From positions 1 through 40,893 of the forward strand of contig JALWRB010000422.1 of the NCBI GenBank assembly GCA_027077875.1: a stretch of DNA of 40,893 bases, given 5' to 3'. Under the pieces are notes generated by a model. The model searched no databases. It saw only the letters and a list, made by a program, of their open reading frames with translations, and was not told the DNA's origin. This document shows positions 1 to 6,826 of this stretch, piece by piece. A program made the translations under genes and the position numbers. Source of the stretch: Candidatus Heimdallarchaeota archaeon (lineage in GTDB: Archaea > Asgardarchaeota > Heimdallarchaeia > Heimdallarchaeales > Kariarchaeaceae). The stretch's first letter is position 1. Each line of letters starts with the position of its first letter.

Positions 1-34
1 TTCCCTTGTCTCCCTTCTTCGTGTATATCTTCAT
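1..34 (-). CDS. PduO-type cob(I)alamin adenosyltransferase, N-terminal fragment cut by window edge
   Basis: Only the first 11 codons lie in the window. They read MKIYTKKGDKG, which matches the conserved start of PduO/MMAB-type ATP:cob(I)alamin adenosyltransferases (family pattern M-[KR]-I-Y-T-x-x-G-D-x-G, the start of the ATP-binding loop). The enzyme transfers the 5'-deoxyadenosyl group of ATP to reduced corrinoid to make adenosylcobalamin. I placed the start at the ATG at 34, because family members usually begin right at this motif; an in-frame ATG at 58 would add eight residues. The gene reads off the left end of the window, so its length and the rest of its active site cannot be seen. It lies downstream of the small Cys/His gene on the same strand. 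Confidence 0.7.
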   Translation of the reverse strand, partial: MKIYTKKGDKG

Positions 35-122
35 TCTCAGCCATATCTCTTGTGCCATTTCAATAATGCTTCGGAACTGTGGCGACTGCCGGCAAAGTCC
101 TTGCTGCAATCAAGTCTGTGGA

Positions 123-389
123 TTATTTACCACGGAGCTTCTTGTCAAGCTCGAGGAGAGTCGGTCCGTGTATTCCCAATTCCCGGAAGAGCCTGTCCTT
201 CCATTCCAATAGGGGGCAATTCTCCACGGTCTTGCAGTCTTCAGGAGTAAGCGATGAAGCCTTTGAACAGTGGAGGTCATCGATGTGGTGGCAAGGGGCA
301 AAGTCACGGGGTGGTTGCATCCTGAAGTAGACCACGATGTCCCCGACTTTGAAGTGGGCGCTCTTGTGGTACCCTGTGATGTTGTTCAT
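123..389 (-). CDS. Small Cys/His-rich protein of unknown function
   Basis: An 88-residue cytosolic protein that I do not recognise. It begins with a hydrophobic beta-like segment (KVGDIVVYFRM), followed by a stretch rich in Cys and His (APCHHIDDLHC, then PEDC and ENC) that could bind a metal, and ends in a charged helix. There is no signal peptide or membrane segment. I chose the ATG at 389 rather than the upstream in-frame ATG at 434 because a good Shine-Dalgarno (GGAGGT) lies about 11 bases before it and a TATA-like element on this strand lies near 451-459. The stop is about 65 bases before the next gene on the same strand, so the two may be cotranscribed. It is probably real, judging by its ribosome binding site and protein-like composition. 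Confidence 0.55.
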   Translation of the reverse strand: MNNITGYHKSAHFKVGDIVVYFRMQPPRDFAPCHHIDDLHCSKASSLTPEDCKTVENCPLLEWKDRLFRELGIHGPTLLELDKKLRGK

Positions 390-450
390 AGATTCATTCG
401 ACCTCCTGAGTATTTGACAATTTCTTTTGGTCAATTGAGGTAATCCACAC

Positions 451-459
451 CTTTATACT
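451..459. promoter_or_regulatory. TATA element between divergent genes
   Basis: CTTTATACT reads as a TATA box on the plus strand. Its centre is about 28 bases before the ATG at 483, which suggests leaderless or near-leaderless transcription of the hexapeptide-repeat gene. On the minus strand the same bases read AGTATAAAG and would place a start near 428, leaving a short leader with a ribosome binding site for the small gene starting at 389. One AT-rich element may serve both directions. Confidence 0.5.
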
Positions 460-482
460 GAACAGGCATGATGTAGTAAATA

Positions 483-902
483 ATGATTGATTACTGTAAG
501 TTCCCGCACATCTGCAACAACACCGAGATCGCAGAGGGTGTCATAATAGAAGGAAACGTCTATGTCAAGGAGGGTGTGGTAATCGCAAAGGGCTGTGAGC
601 TGAGGTCGGACGAGTTCAAGCTGGTGCTGGAATCAAACGTCCGAATCGGAGACTCAGTGATCGTGCAAAACGAGCTCCAACGTGATCTACGGATCAATGA
701 GAAGACTGAGATTCACTCCGGTGCGAAGATTTTCAATTCGATTGGAAGGTCCTGTACGATAGGAGAGAACGTAGAGATCAGAGCTGAAGTGGGTGACAAC
801 TGTGTGATCAAAGCGGGATCGATCGTCACATCCCCGGTACCTCCTGGCTCAGTCTTTGATGGTGGAGAGGTACGGAGTGCAATTCATTCGGAAATTTCAT
901 AA
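483..902 (+). CDS. Hexapeptide-repeat (left-handed beta-helix) protein
   Basis: 139 residues with repeated six-residue turns of the [LIV]-[GAED]-x2-[STAV]-x type (for example NTEIAEGVIIEG, EGVVIAKGC, RIGDSVIVQ, SCTIGENVEIRAEVGDNCVIKAGSIV). These build a left-handed beta helix as in gamma-carbonic anhydrases, acyltransferases and nucleotidyltransferase tails. The chain is short and has no nucleotidyltransferase domain. The clear three-His zinc set of Cam-type carbonic anhydrases is not evident, so a catalytic role is uncertain. It lies 21 bases upstream of the arginase gene on the same strand and probably shares its transcript. The start ATG is supported by a TATA element about 28 bases upstream. 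Confidence 0.8.
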   Translation: MIDYCKFPHICNNTEIAEGVIIEGNVYVKEGVVIAKGCELRSDEFKLVLESNVRIGDSVIVQNELQRDLRINEKTEIHSGAKIFNSIGRSCTIGENVEIRAEVGDNCVIKAGSIVTSPVPPGSVFDGGEVRSAIHSEIS

Positions 903-923
903 CTCTCGGGATCATAGGGACTT

Positions 924-1841
924 ATGGTAGAATTCAGCGAGATCGCGATTATTGGTGTACCCCAAGATCTAGGGGCTTCGCGGAGAGGGGTGGACATGGG
1001 GCCATCCGCCATGAGGGTTGCAGAGCTCTCCGAGAAGATCGCGAGACTTGGATACGATGTCATAGACTACGGGAATCTTCACTGCCATGACATAGATGAG
1101 GATCTGAAGGAGGAGAGCAGTGATAAGCTTCGTTTTCTTTCCGAGATCATGGACACTTGTCTTCACCTCAAACAGGAGGTCAAGTACATCATCGATAGGA
1201 ATCAGTTCCCTCTGATCCTTGGGGGTGATCACTCAATCTCAATCGGGACACTTGCGGGGGTCAAGGCGGCTGGAAAGCAAAAGGTGGGGATCATCTGGGT
1301 CGATGCCCATGGTGACTTCAACACTCCTCTTACGACTCCCACGGGGAACATCCATGGTATGCCCTTCGCAGTACTGACGGGACGTGGTGACGAGCGACTC
1401 TTGAGGATAGGGCCATCTCCCACTGTGAGAGAAGAGAATGCCGTGCTCATAGCCGCGAGGGATCTGGACAGGGAGGAGGCAGAGAGCTTGAGGTCATCCG
1501 GTGTCACAGTGTTTACCATGAGGATGATCGATGAGATGGGGATGGCCAAGGTAGCAACCGAGGCATTGAGGATCGCCACTATGGGTGTCGATCACCTGCA
1601 TGTGTCCTTCGACATCGATGCTCTGGATCCCGAAGAGGCACCCGGGACTGGTACGCGAGTGAATGGGGGATTGACATATCGTGAGGGGCATCTCCTAATG
1701 GAGATCATCCACGAGAGTGGTGTCCTGTCATCCCTTGAGTTGGTTGAGGTCAACCCCACGCTTGACGTTAGGAACAAGACCGCGAGGCTTGCGGTCGACC
1801 TGATCAGCTCTGCCCTTGGCAAGAAGATCCTCGGTAGCTGA
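924..1841 (+). CDS. rocF: Arginase (ureohydrolase family)
   Basis: 305 residues, the usual length for a ureohydrolase. It hydrolyses L-arginine to ornithine and urea using a binuclear manganese centre. The metal-binding motifs are all present: GGDHS near residue 100, WVDAHGD near 124, and SFDIDALDP near 228. Two things favour arginase over agmatinase. The N-terminus (GVPQDLGASRRGVDMGPSAMR) follows the RocF pattern, and the substrate loop TPTGNIHGMP matches the arginase SGNxHGMP loop. The C-terminal SLELVEVNPTLD is also typical. It is a cytosolic enzyme linking arginine to ornithine, proline or polyamine metabolism. It follows the hexapeptide-repeat gene by 21 bases with a weak ribosome binding site (AGGGA). 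Agmatinase or another family member remains possible. Confidence 0.88.
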   Translation: MVEFSEIAIIGVPQDLGASRRGVDMGPSAMRVAELSEKIARLGYDVIDYGNLHCHDIDEDLKEESSDKLRFLSEIMDTCLHLKQEVKYIIDRNQFPLILGGDHSISIGTLAGVKAAGKQKVGIIWVDAHGDFNTPLTTPTGNIHGMPFAVLTGRGDERLLRIGPSPTVREENAVLIAARDLDREEAESLRSSGVTVFTMRMIDEMGMAKVATEALRIATMGVDHLHVSFDIDALDPEEAPGTGTRVNGGLTYREGHLLMEIIHESGVLSSLELVEVNPTLDVRNKTARLAVDLISSALGKKILGS

Positions 1842-1847
1842 CAAGCG

Positions 1848-1856
1848 TATATTTAT
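1848..1856 (+). promoter_or_regulatory. TATA box for the Nudix-MBL gene
   Basis: TATATTTAT is centred about 27-29 bases before the GTG at 1881. This spacing fits archaeal leaderless transcription and is the main reason for choosing a GTG start there. The element begins directly after the arginase stop codon. Confidence 0.55.
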
Positions 1857-1880
1857 CTTCAGGGAATCTCCACACTGGCT

Positions 1881-3287
1881 GTGAACATTCAGTCTGTAAC
1901 CACCGTTCTGCAGAACTCAAGGGGTGAGGTTCTGATCTGCAAACGAAGCCCTAAGGTAAGCTATTTCCCCAATGCTTGGGTATTTCCCGGGGGGAAATTA
2001 GAGGTACCTATCTCCAACTGGACGGGTGAGGAGGATTACGTCGTCGACACCGCGCTCCAAGAGATATTCGAGGAGACGGGGATCGTTCTTGGGAACCGCC
2101 GGACGAGCCAGACTCGGGAGGGCTCGTGGAAGGATCAAGTTGAGGATATCGAGAAGACAGAGACCCTCGTGAGCAGGTTGCGTTTCGCAGGGAGGAGACA
2201 GACTCCACCGTTCGACAAGGGTATCTTTGACACCAGCTACTTCTACCTTCAGGATGGTTACTTCGACGAAATACGTTGCGAAGGAGATGGTTCAGAGATT
2301 GTGGCAATCGAGTGGGTCAGACCCGAGGATGCCATAGTCCAGTTCTCCAAGGGAGAGAGAAACTATCCACCACCAGTTCTATACACTTTCAGGCTTCTCT
2401 CTGAATTTGGTGAATCCTTTCCAGACGAGGGGAGAAAGCATACAGATCTACCTCCAGGCATCCAAACTCCTGTGGAATTCGCACCTGACTACTTCGTGAT
2501 CCCTCTCCCTGCACATACTGCTCATCCGTTCACTTCTACGAATCTGGGGATAATCAGGGGTAGCGAATCAGTACTCTTCATCGATCCCGGTTGGAATACA
2601 AGCTGTGGATGGGCAGATGAACTTATCAGGAAGTACTCCGCTAAAAGGGTCTATGTCTTCCTCACCCACCATCACCACGATCATTGGGATGGTCTCCAAA
2701 CCCTTGCTGAAGTGTACCCTGAGGCAGAGATCATCGGGCATCCCGAGACCTTGGATAAGGTCAAGACAGATCTGCAGGTAATCGAGACGACATCTTATGT
2801 CATCGATCTCGGAGGTAGAGAGGTGGAGTTTGTCTCTGCACCTGGTCATACATCGGGGCATATGATAGCTCTCGACCGATCAACTGGAATTGTTTATGGT
2901 GGGGATCATGTAGTTGGAAGGGGAACGGCCTTGCTGGATCCCCGTACGGGGAGCATGAAGCAGTACTTGGAAACCCTTGACCTCATAGAAAAGCTGTCTC
3001 CCCGAATGCTCATCCCCTCACACGGAAGACCGAATTACAGACCTCTGCGAATGATTGAGAGGTACAGGAAGCACCGTTTGGAACGTGAACAGCAAATCTT
3101 CTTGCTCCTCAACGGGGGCAGGACCATCGAGGATATCCTCAGGACAGTGTACAAGGACGTCCCGCAGAAACTGTGGAAGTACGCGAGGTACAACATCACC
3201 CTCCACCTGCAGAAGCTGATAGAGGAAGGGAAGGTCGTTGAGGAAAAGGGACTGTATCTCTCGAAGGCAGATAGCAATCCTAATTAA
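1881..3287 (+). CDS. Nudix hydrolase fused to LACTB2-like metallo-beta-lactamase
   Basis: A 468-residue, two-enzyme fusion starting with GTG. Residues 1-190 form a Nudix domain of the NUDT19-like type. The Nudix box is split by an insertion: FPGGKLE near residue 35, then LQEIFEETGI near 70. The usual REUxEE reads QEIFEE, so the conserved Arg is Gln. Residues 200-385 are a metallo-beta-lactamase with HHHHDH near 262, the APGHTSGH ligand loop, GGDH and IPSHGRP. Residues 390-465 look like the winged-helix tail found in LACTB2-like proteins. Known relatives hydrolyse nucleoside diphosphate or acyl-CoA substrates (Nudix) and RNA or thioesters (MBL). Which substrate is used here cannot be read from the sequence. 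There is no signal peptide, so it should act in the cytosol. Confidence 0.85.
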   Translation: MNIQSVTTVLQNSRGEVLICKRSPKVSYFPNAWVFPGGKLEVPISNWTGEEDYVVDTALQEIFEETGIVLGNRRTSQTREGSWKDQVEDIEKTETLVSRLRFAGRRQTPPFDKGIFDTSYFYLQDGYFDEIRCEGDGSEIVAIEWVRPEDAIVQFSKGERNYPPPVLYTFRLLSEFGESFPDEGRKHTDLPPGIQTPVEFAPDYFVIPLPAHTAHPFTSTNLGIIRGSESVLFIDPGWNTSCGWADELIRKYSAKRVYVFLTHHHHDHWDGLQTLAEVYPEAEIIGHPETLDKVKTDLQVIETTSYVIDLGGREVEFVSAPGHTSGHMIALDRSTGIVYGGDHVVGRGTALLDPRTGSMKQYLETLDLIEKLSPRMLIPSHGRPNYRPLRMIERYRKHRLEREQQIFLLLNGGRTIEDILRTVYKDVPQKLWKYARYNITLHLQKLIEEGKVVEEKGLYLSKADSNPN

Positions 3288-3313
3288 TCAAGGGCAAGAC
3301 TGGAGGTTGTCAT

Positions 3314-3874
3314 ATGAGCGAGAAAGACCCCGATCAACCAATGTTCGATGACCCAATCCTGATGGAGCACAAGTACAACTACATCACGAGGCAGGGTGAG
3401 TTTAAGGACAGGATTCACTACCCTGACCAGAGTTCTACCAACTGCATAATCTGCCGAATTGTTGAGGAGGATCCAAACACCCCTGGTTATGAGATCTATA
3501 GGAATGACAAATTCATCGTCTTCCTCAATCTCTTTCCGTACACCTCTGGCCATATCATGATTTCACCACTCGCTCACATGCGTGATTACGAGGATTTCTC
3601 TACAGATCTTGCGGAGGAGATGGGTGTTTTCATACAGAGGTGCATCAGGTTGGTGAAGACCGCGATGAGGACGGATTCAGTCAACGTTGGGTGGAACCAA
3701 GGTCCCGTGGCTGGTGGATCGATCAAGCACTGGCACGCCCACGTCGTACCTCGGTATCCCAATGAGTTGAACTTCATCGAGATAATAGCGAGATCACGAC
3801 CGGTCATCCAATCACTAGAGCTTACTCAGAATATCTTGAAGGAACATGCACACCTACTAGAAGGTTCGGATTAA
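3314..3874 (+). CDS. HIT-family nucleotide hydrolase/phosphorylase
   Basis: 186 residues. The HIT triad HxHxH appears as IKHWHAHVVPRY near residue 142, and NCIICRIV near residue 45 is the first Cys pair of the zinc site common in Ap4A-type HIT proteins. Family members act on the alpha-phosphate of dinucleoside polyphosphates or AMP conjugates through a His nucleotidyl intermediate. The protein is longer than a minimal HINT protein (about 110-140) because of an N-terminal extension of about 40 residues, which fits the Ap4A phosphorylase-like/FHIT group. A Shine-Dalgarno GGAGGT at 3302-3307 lies six bases before the ATG. The stop overlaps the end of the convergent small gene by four bases. Confidence 0.87.
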   Translation: MSEKDPDQPMFDDPILMEHKYNYITRQGEFKDRIHYPDQSSTNCIICRIVEEDPNTPGYEIYRNDKFIVFLNLFPYTSGHIMISPLAHMRDYEDFSTDLAEEMGVFIQRCIRLVKTAMRTDSVNVGWNQGPVAGGSIKHWHAHVVPRYPNELNFIEIIARSRPVIQSLELTQNILKEHAHLLEGSD

Positions 3875-4206
3875 TAATTCACAGAGCTCATCTTTCTCGG
3901 ATCGAGGTCCACCATCCTTCTGGCAGATTTTAGCTTGTTCACAAAGTTTTTGAGAAATTCTGCATACTCCTCCTCAGATATCCTTCCTACCTCATAGAAA
4001 CTTTTCAGGATGGTGAAGGTGGTTGCAAGGTCTTTGATGCTTTGCAGGAGGATGTCGCACTTCATGGAGATGTCCACTCCTGTGAGATTCAGGACGTTGT
4101 TAACAACCTCGCGATTTATCTGTCTCTCGGATAAGGACATAGATATGGCCTCCCGTTCATTGACCAATGTGTCAATATCAGGGTTCGACCTGAATGTGTA
4201 TGTCAC
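3871..4206 (-). CDS. Small protein downstream of kae1, possibly a divergent Pcc1
   Basis: About 111 residues. The frame is open upstream to 4344, but the composition there looks non-coding. I chose the GTG at 4206 (VTYTFRS...), with an ATG at 4140 as alternative. By eye the first 72 residues fit the layout of Pcc1, the small KEOPS dimerisation subunit: an initial strand and helix (YTFRSNPDIDTLV), a middle region, then VDISMKCD followed by a helix with LLQSIKDLATTFTILKSFYEV. Pcc1 has a comparable Dxx..LxxxxNSxLxxIK helix. A tail of about 35 residues follows (ISEEEYAEFLKNFVNKLKSARRMV). Lying just downstream of kae1 supports this, but the middle strands are poor matches. It could be an unrelated helical protein. 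Confidence 0.45.
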   Translation of the reverse strand: MTYTFRSNPDIDTLVNEREAISMSLSERQINREVVNNVLNLTGVDISMKCDILLQSIKDLATTFTILKSFYEVGRISEEEYAEFLKNFVNKLKSARRMVDLDPRKMSSVNY

Positions 4207-4333
4207 GCTCAGGTATCTGTTGTTAAAATTCTCTTCAAATATCTTTCGCCGTGAGTAGGTACAATTACGTATACGCGTCTTTCTGAACAAGAGCGCCAAA
4301 GGTTTACTATTTGGGCACTTTGGGGTACGAATG

Positions 4334-4356
4334 CCGCGCAACATGTGCGGTAAAAA
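4334..4356 (-). terminator. Hairpin and T-run behind kae1
   Basis: CCGCGCA-ACA-TGTGCGG (4334-4350) forms a seven-pair hairpin with one G-T pair and a three-base loop. On the minus strand a run of five T (4352-4356) precedes the hairpin, 34 bases past the kae1 stop. In archaea the T-run alone can end transcription. The order (T-run before the hairpin) is not that of a bacterial intrinsic terminator, so the hairpin may instead belong to the leader of the next gene. Confidence 0.3.
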
Positions 4357-4389
4357 GACTGGTGTTTGCTATTCCATTCCGAATTCGAA

Positions 4390-5403
4390 TCATCGCCAGA
4401 TTAGCTCGACCTCCTCCGGTCTGAATTGCTGTCTAACAGCGGTGTCCTCGATCCTCTGTCTGTACCCGTTCTGGTGCATAAGAATACCTGTCCACGCAAT
4501 CATGACACCATTGTCAATCGCGGTCGGAGCTGGTAGCCCGAAGAACCTTGATGAGTGTTCTGAAGCCATATCATTGAGCATTTCCTTCAATCTACTGTTC
4601 GCGGCAACCCCACCTGTAACCAAGACCTCGTCCTTCCCGAGATGTGCAAGTGCCCGCTCAGCCACCTCGGTGACCATGGCGAAGGCAGTTTCCTGAAGGG
4701 AGTTGCACATTGTCTCGATGGAGTATTTACCTGATTTTGCGGTTCTTGTAGTGGCGGTCAGTAGCCCGGAGAACGAGAGATCCATCCCTTTAACCACATA
4801 GGGTAGCTCTACATACTCATCTGAGAGTCTGGCATAGTCCTCTACAACCTTCCCCATAGGTGCCTTGGAGGCGTCTAGCATCATCTCTCGACCGAAGACA
4901 TCAAGGCAGTTCCCGAGAGGGATGTCGAGTGTCTCACCGAATACACGGTATCGGTTCTCAGAGAGAGCTATCACCTGTGAGTTTCCACCAGAGACGTAGA
5001 GGACAACCGGGTCATCCATCTCTCCTAGTAACCTCCCGATCTCGACATGGGCGACTTGGTGGTTGACCCCCACGATTGGTTTATCAAGGATGACTGAGAG
5101 TGTTCGGGCTGCTATTGCGTCCATCCGAAGGCAGGGACCCATGCCCGACCCTTGGGTGAAGGACACCAGGTCAATCTCACTGGGCTCAAGTTTTGCTTTT
5201 TGCAGTGCCTTTGCGATGAGTTTAGGAAACTGGTCTCCGTGGTGCTCTGCTGCGTCCCTTGGTATCACACCCTCACCAATTGGTGGCTTGTAGGTCGACC
5301 TCTCGTTTGCCAAAATCTCCCCTTCTGAGGTGATGATCCCGACTCCACACTTGTCAGCTGACGACTCCAGACCTATGGAGATGATCGTACCATTCATGAT
5401 CAT
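4390..5403 (-). CDS. kae1: Kae1/TsaD, tRNA threonylcarbamoyladenosine transferase subunit
   Basis: 337 residues. Kae1 is the catalytic ASKHA-fold subunit of KEOPS and transfers the threonylcarbamoyl group from TC-AMP to A37 of ANN-decoding tRNAs. Visible motifs are IGLESSADKCGVG at the N-terminus, AEHHGDQFP (two iron-binding His), SFTQGSGMGPCLR, LYVSGGNSQVIA, MDLSFSGLLTA, LVTGGVAANSRLKEM and the C-terminal PTAIDNGVMIAWTG. The start is the ATG at 5403 (MIMNGT), because GGAGG lies five bases upstream; the longer frame to 5442 lacks support. Many euryarchaeal versions are fused to the Bud32 kinase. This one stops after the Kae1 domain, so Bud32 must be encoded elsewhere. The next gene on this strand may be Pcc1. 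Confidence 0.95.
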   Translation of the reverse strand: MIMNGTIISIGLESSADKCGVGIITSEGEILANERSTYKPPIGEGVIPRDAAEHHGDQFPKLIAKALQKAKLEPSEIDLVSFTQGSGMGPCLRMDAIAARTLSVILDKPIVGVNHQVAHVEIGRLLGEMDDPVVLYVSGGNSQVIALSENRYRVFGETLDIPLGNCLDVFGREMMLDASKAPMGKVVEDYARLSDEYVELPYVVKGMDLSFSGLLTATTRTAKSGKYSIETMCNSLQETAFAMVTEVAERALAHLGKDEVLVTGGVAANSRLKEMLNDMASEHSSRFFGLPAPTAIDNGVMIAWTGILMHQNGYRQRIEDTAVRQQFRPEEVELIWR

Positions 5404-5470
5404 ATTTCCCTCCCAGTGGAGAATAAAAAGCGTATGGATCATGTTTCTTGTTCACTTGTTGACCAATAGG

Positions 5471-5477
5471 TATTAAT
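5471..5477 (+). promoter_or_regulatory. TATA box for the membrane zinc-ribbon gene
   Basis: TATTAAT is centred 26 bases before the GTG at 5500. This supports a leaderless message starting at that GTG rather than at the in-frame ATG at 5539, which has no ribosome binding site. Confidence 0.5.
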
Positions 5478-5499
5478 CGATGCCCATAGACCGTGTATT

Positions 5500-6237
5500 G
5501 TGGTCAGGCTCCCACGAGGCAACATAGATTTCGTTCCCATGTGGAAAATACATACAACAGAGTCAACAGACAGTCCGGTGACATCGTTACTTCCACAGAT
5601 CCTCGGCTTAATATGGATGGTGAATTTCATCCTGATATTCTCTGCTGGTTTCTTTCTCAACGGGCTCCTCACTCAGCTGGTTGTTCCAGTACCTCTAGTT
5701 ATCACCCTTTTCTCTAGCCCCGTCCTCGTTCTCCTCATAGCTCTCCTCATTGCGGTGGCTACTACCTTCCTTGTCCTCACCTTCGGCGATAACCTCGAGG
5801 CTAATACGGTTCGAGGTCTTCTCGACATCTACAAGCACCTCGATCGGTACAGCGAGCAGTCGGTGATACTGGACGTGGTTTTCGGTGTCTTCCTCGGTCT
5901 CCTCCTTGGTATCCTTGGCTCATTTCTCCTGATGGTACCTGCTTACTTCTTTGGCATCTTCTTCTTCTATGTATTCATCACCTTTTTTCCACTTGAGGTC
6001 TCTATCCTATTCTCATTCTCCTTGTCTACACTGTTCGCTGTCCTCACCGTCATTGCACTCCGTGGTAAGGTGAAGATAGAGGTAAGTGACCGTGAACTCC
6101 CTAGGGACTATGAAAAGACAAAACGTATTCTCGACATCGAGAGGAGTAATAGAGATCCAATAGTTTGTCCGAGTTGTCGGAGCTTTATCAGTGCAGAAAG
6201 TGAGGTTTGTCCTGTATGCCACGATCAAATTGTTTGA
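5500..6237 (+). CDS. Multi-pass membrane protein with C-terminal zinc ribbon
   Basis: 245 residues, unrecognised. About five or six hydrophobic segments span residues 33-195: a first near 33-57, a second near 65-95, and a long hydrophobic block from about 120 to 193 rich in Phe and Leu. The last 30 residues form a cytosolic zinc ribbon, CPSC-x9-CPVC. A membrane region plus one zinc ribbon is common among archaeal proteins that may recruit partners at the membrane, but nothing here shows a transport or catalytic motif. A TATA box 26 bases before the GTG at 5500 supports that start; the ATG at 5539 would remove 13 polar residues. It is divergent from kae1 and convergent with the SepF-like gene 13 bases away. 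Confidence 0.75.
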   Translation: MVRLPRGNIDFVPMWKIHTTESTDSPVTSLLPQILGLIWMVNFILIFSAGFFLNGLLTQLVVPVPLVITLFSSPVLVLLIALLIAVATTFLVLTFGDNLEANTVRGLLDIYKHLDRYSEQSVILDVVFGVFLGLLLGILGSFLLMVPAYFFGIFFFYVFITFFPLEVSILFSFSLSTLFAVLTVIALRGKVKIEVSDRELPRDYEKTKRILDIERSNRDPIVCPSCRSFISAESEVCPVCHDQIV

Positions 6238-6250
6238 CTTTGCTGTAGGT

Positions 6251-6694
6251 CTAACTAGCTTGTGTGCTTACTTTCTCAAGAGCTGATCTTACGGCGGAGT
6301 CATCGTTGAACTCAGGGACTACCTCAGTTAGAGTCTTCACTCTGATAAGCTGCTTCCCATCTGTGAGAAGTACTAACTCTTTCATCACCTCGCTAAGTTG
6401 CAGGTTCTGAGCTCTTGCTTCCTTTCCAAGAGAGTTGAGGAATCTTGACCTCACCATAGGGGATGTCCTGAGTGGCTTGAGATTCACGAAGACAGGCTCC
6501 CCTGCCTTTGCAATCTCAATAAGTGAGGATGGGTCTGCCTCTCCCGCAATCGCTACGAAATGAAGGGGTAGTTTCTTGGTTTTCACCGTCGTCCTCACCT
6601 GGTTCTGTGTCTTCCTGCTTATCCTACCAGCGGCTATACCAACAAGCAGTGCAACACCTGCTGTAATCAACGGAAGTATGTCATTTAGGGCCAT
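6251..6694 (-). CDS. Membrane-anchored SepF-like protein (tentative)
   Basis: 147 residues. Residues 5-24 form one N-terminal transmembrane helix, followed by a basic linker (RISRKTQNQVRTTVKTKK). The soluble part has the beta-alpha-beta layout of SepF: a strand (LPLHFVAIAG), a helix (SSLIEIAKAG), the strand EPVFVNLKPL (SepF proteins have xPVVVNLxxL here), a long helix with basic residues, and C-terminal strands ELVLLTDGKQLIRV. SepF links FtsZ to the membrane in many archaea, normally through an amphipathic helix, so a full transmembrane anchor would be unusual. No cell-division gene is nearby. The match is by pattern only, and another fold is possible. A TATA element 27 bases upstream fits a leaderless ATG start. 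Confidence 0.5.
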   Translation of the reverse strand: MALNDILPLITAGVALLVGIAAGRISRKTQNQVRTTVKTKKLPLHFVAIAGEADPSSLIEIAKAGEPVFVNLKPLRTSPMVRSRFLNSLGKEARAQNLQLSEVMKELVLLTDGKQLIRVKTLTEVVPEFNDDSAVRSALEKVSTQAS

Positions 6695-6717
6695 CGAAAC
6701 TCAGAAAGGGTCGCAGG

Positions 6718-6724
6718 AATATAT
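6718..6724 (-). promoter_or_regulatory. TATA box for the SepF-like gene
   Basis: Read on the minus strand this is AATATAT-like (within CATATATTCC), centred about 27 bases before the ATG at 6694. The spacing leaves no leader. Confidence 0.45.
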
Positions 6725-6799
6725 GTGGTGGTGGTACTTACGTAACATATGGGTATTCTCTCAGATGTGTGTTCAGTGAACTCTCGTATTTCACTATTT

Positions 6800-6807
6800 C
6801 TTATATC
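6800..6807 (+). promoter_or_regulatory. TATA box for the SDR gene
   Basis: CTTATATC is centred about 24 bases before the ATG at 6827. It supports that ATG over the upstream in-frame start at 6749, whose extra residues do not belong to the SDR fold. Confidence 0.5.
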
Positions 6808-6826
6808 AAACTCAAGAGAATTTCGT

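Noticed and set aside
4390..5403. Kae1-Bud32 fusion
   Set aside because: The frame ends after the Kae1 domain and the next gene has no kinase motifs.
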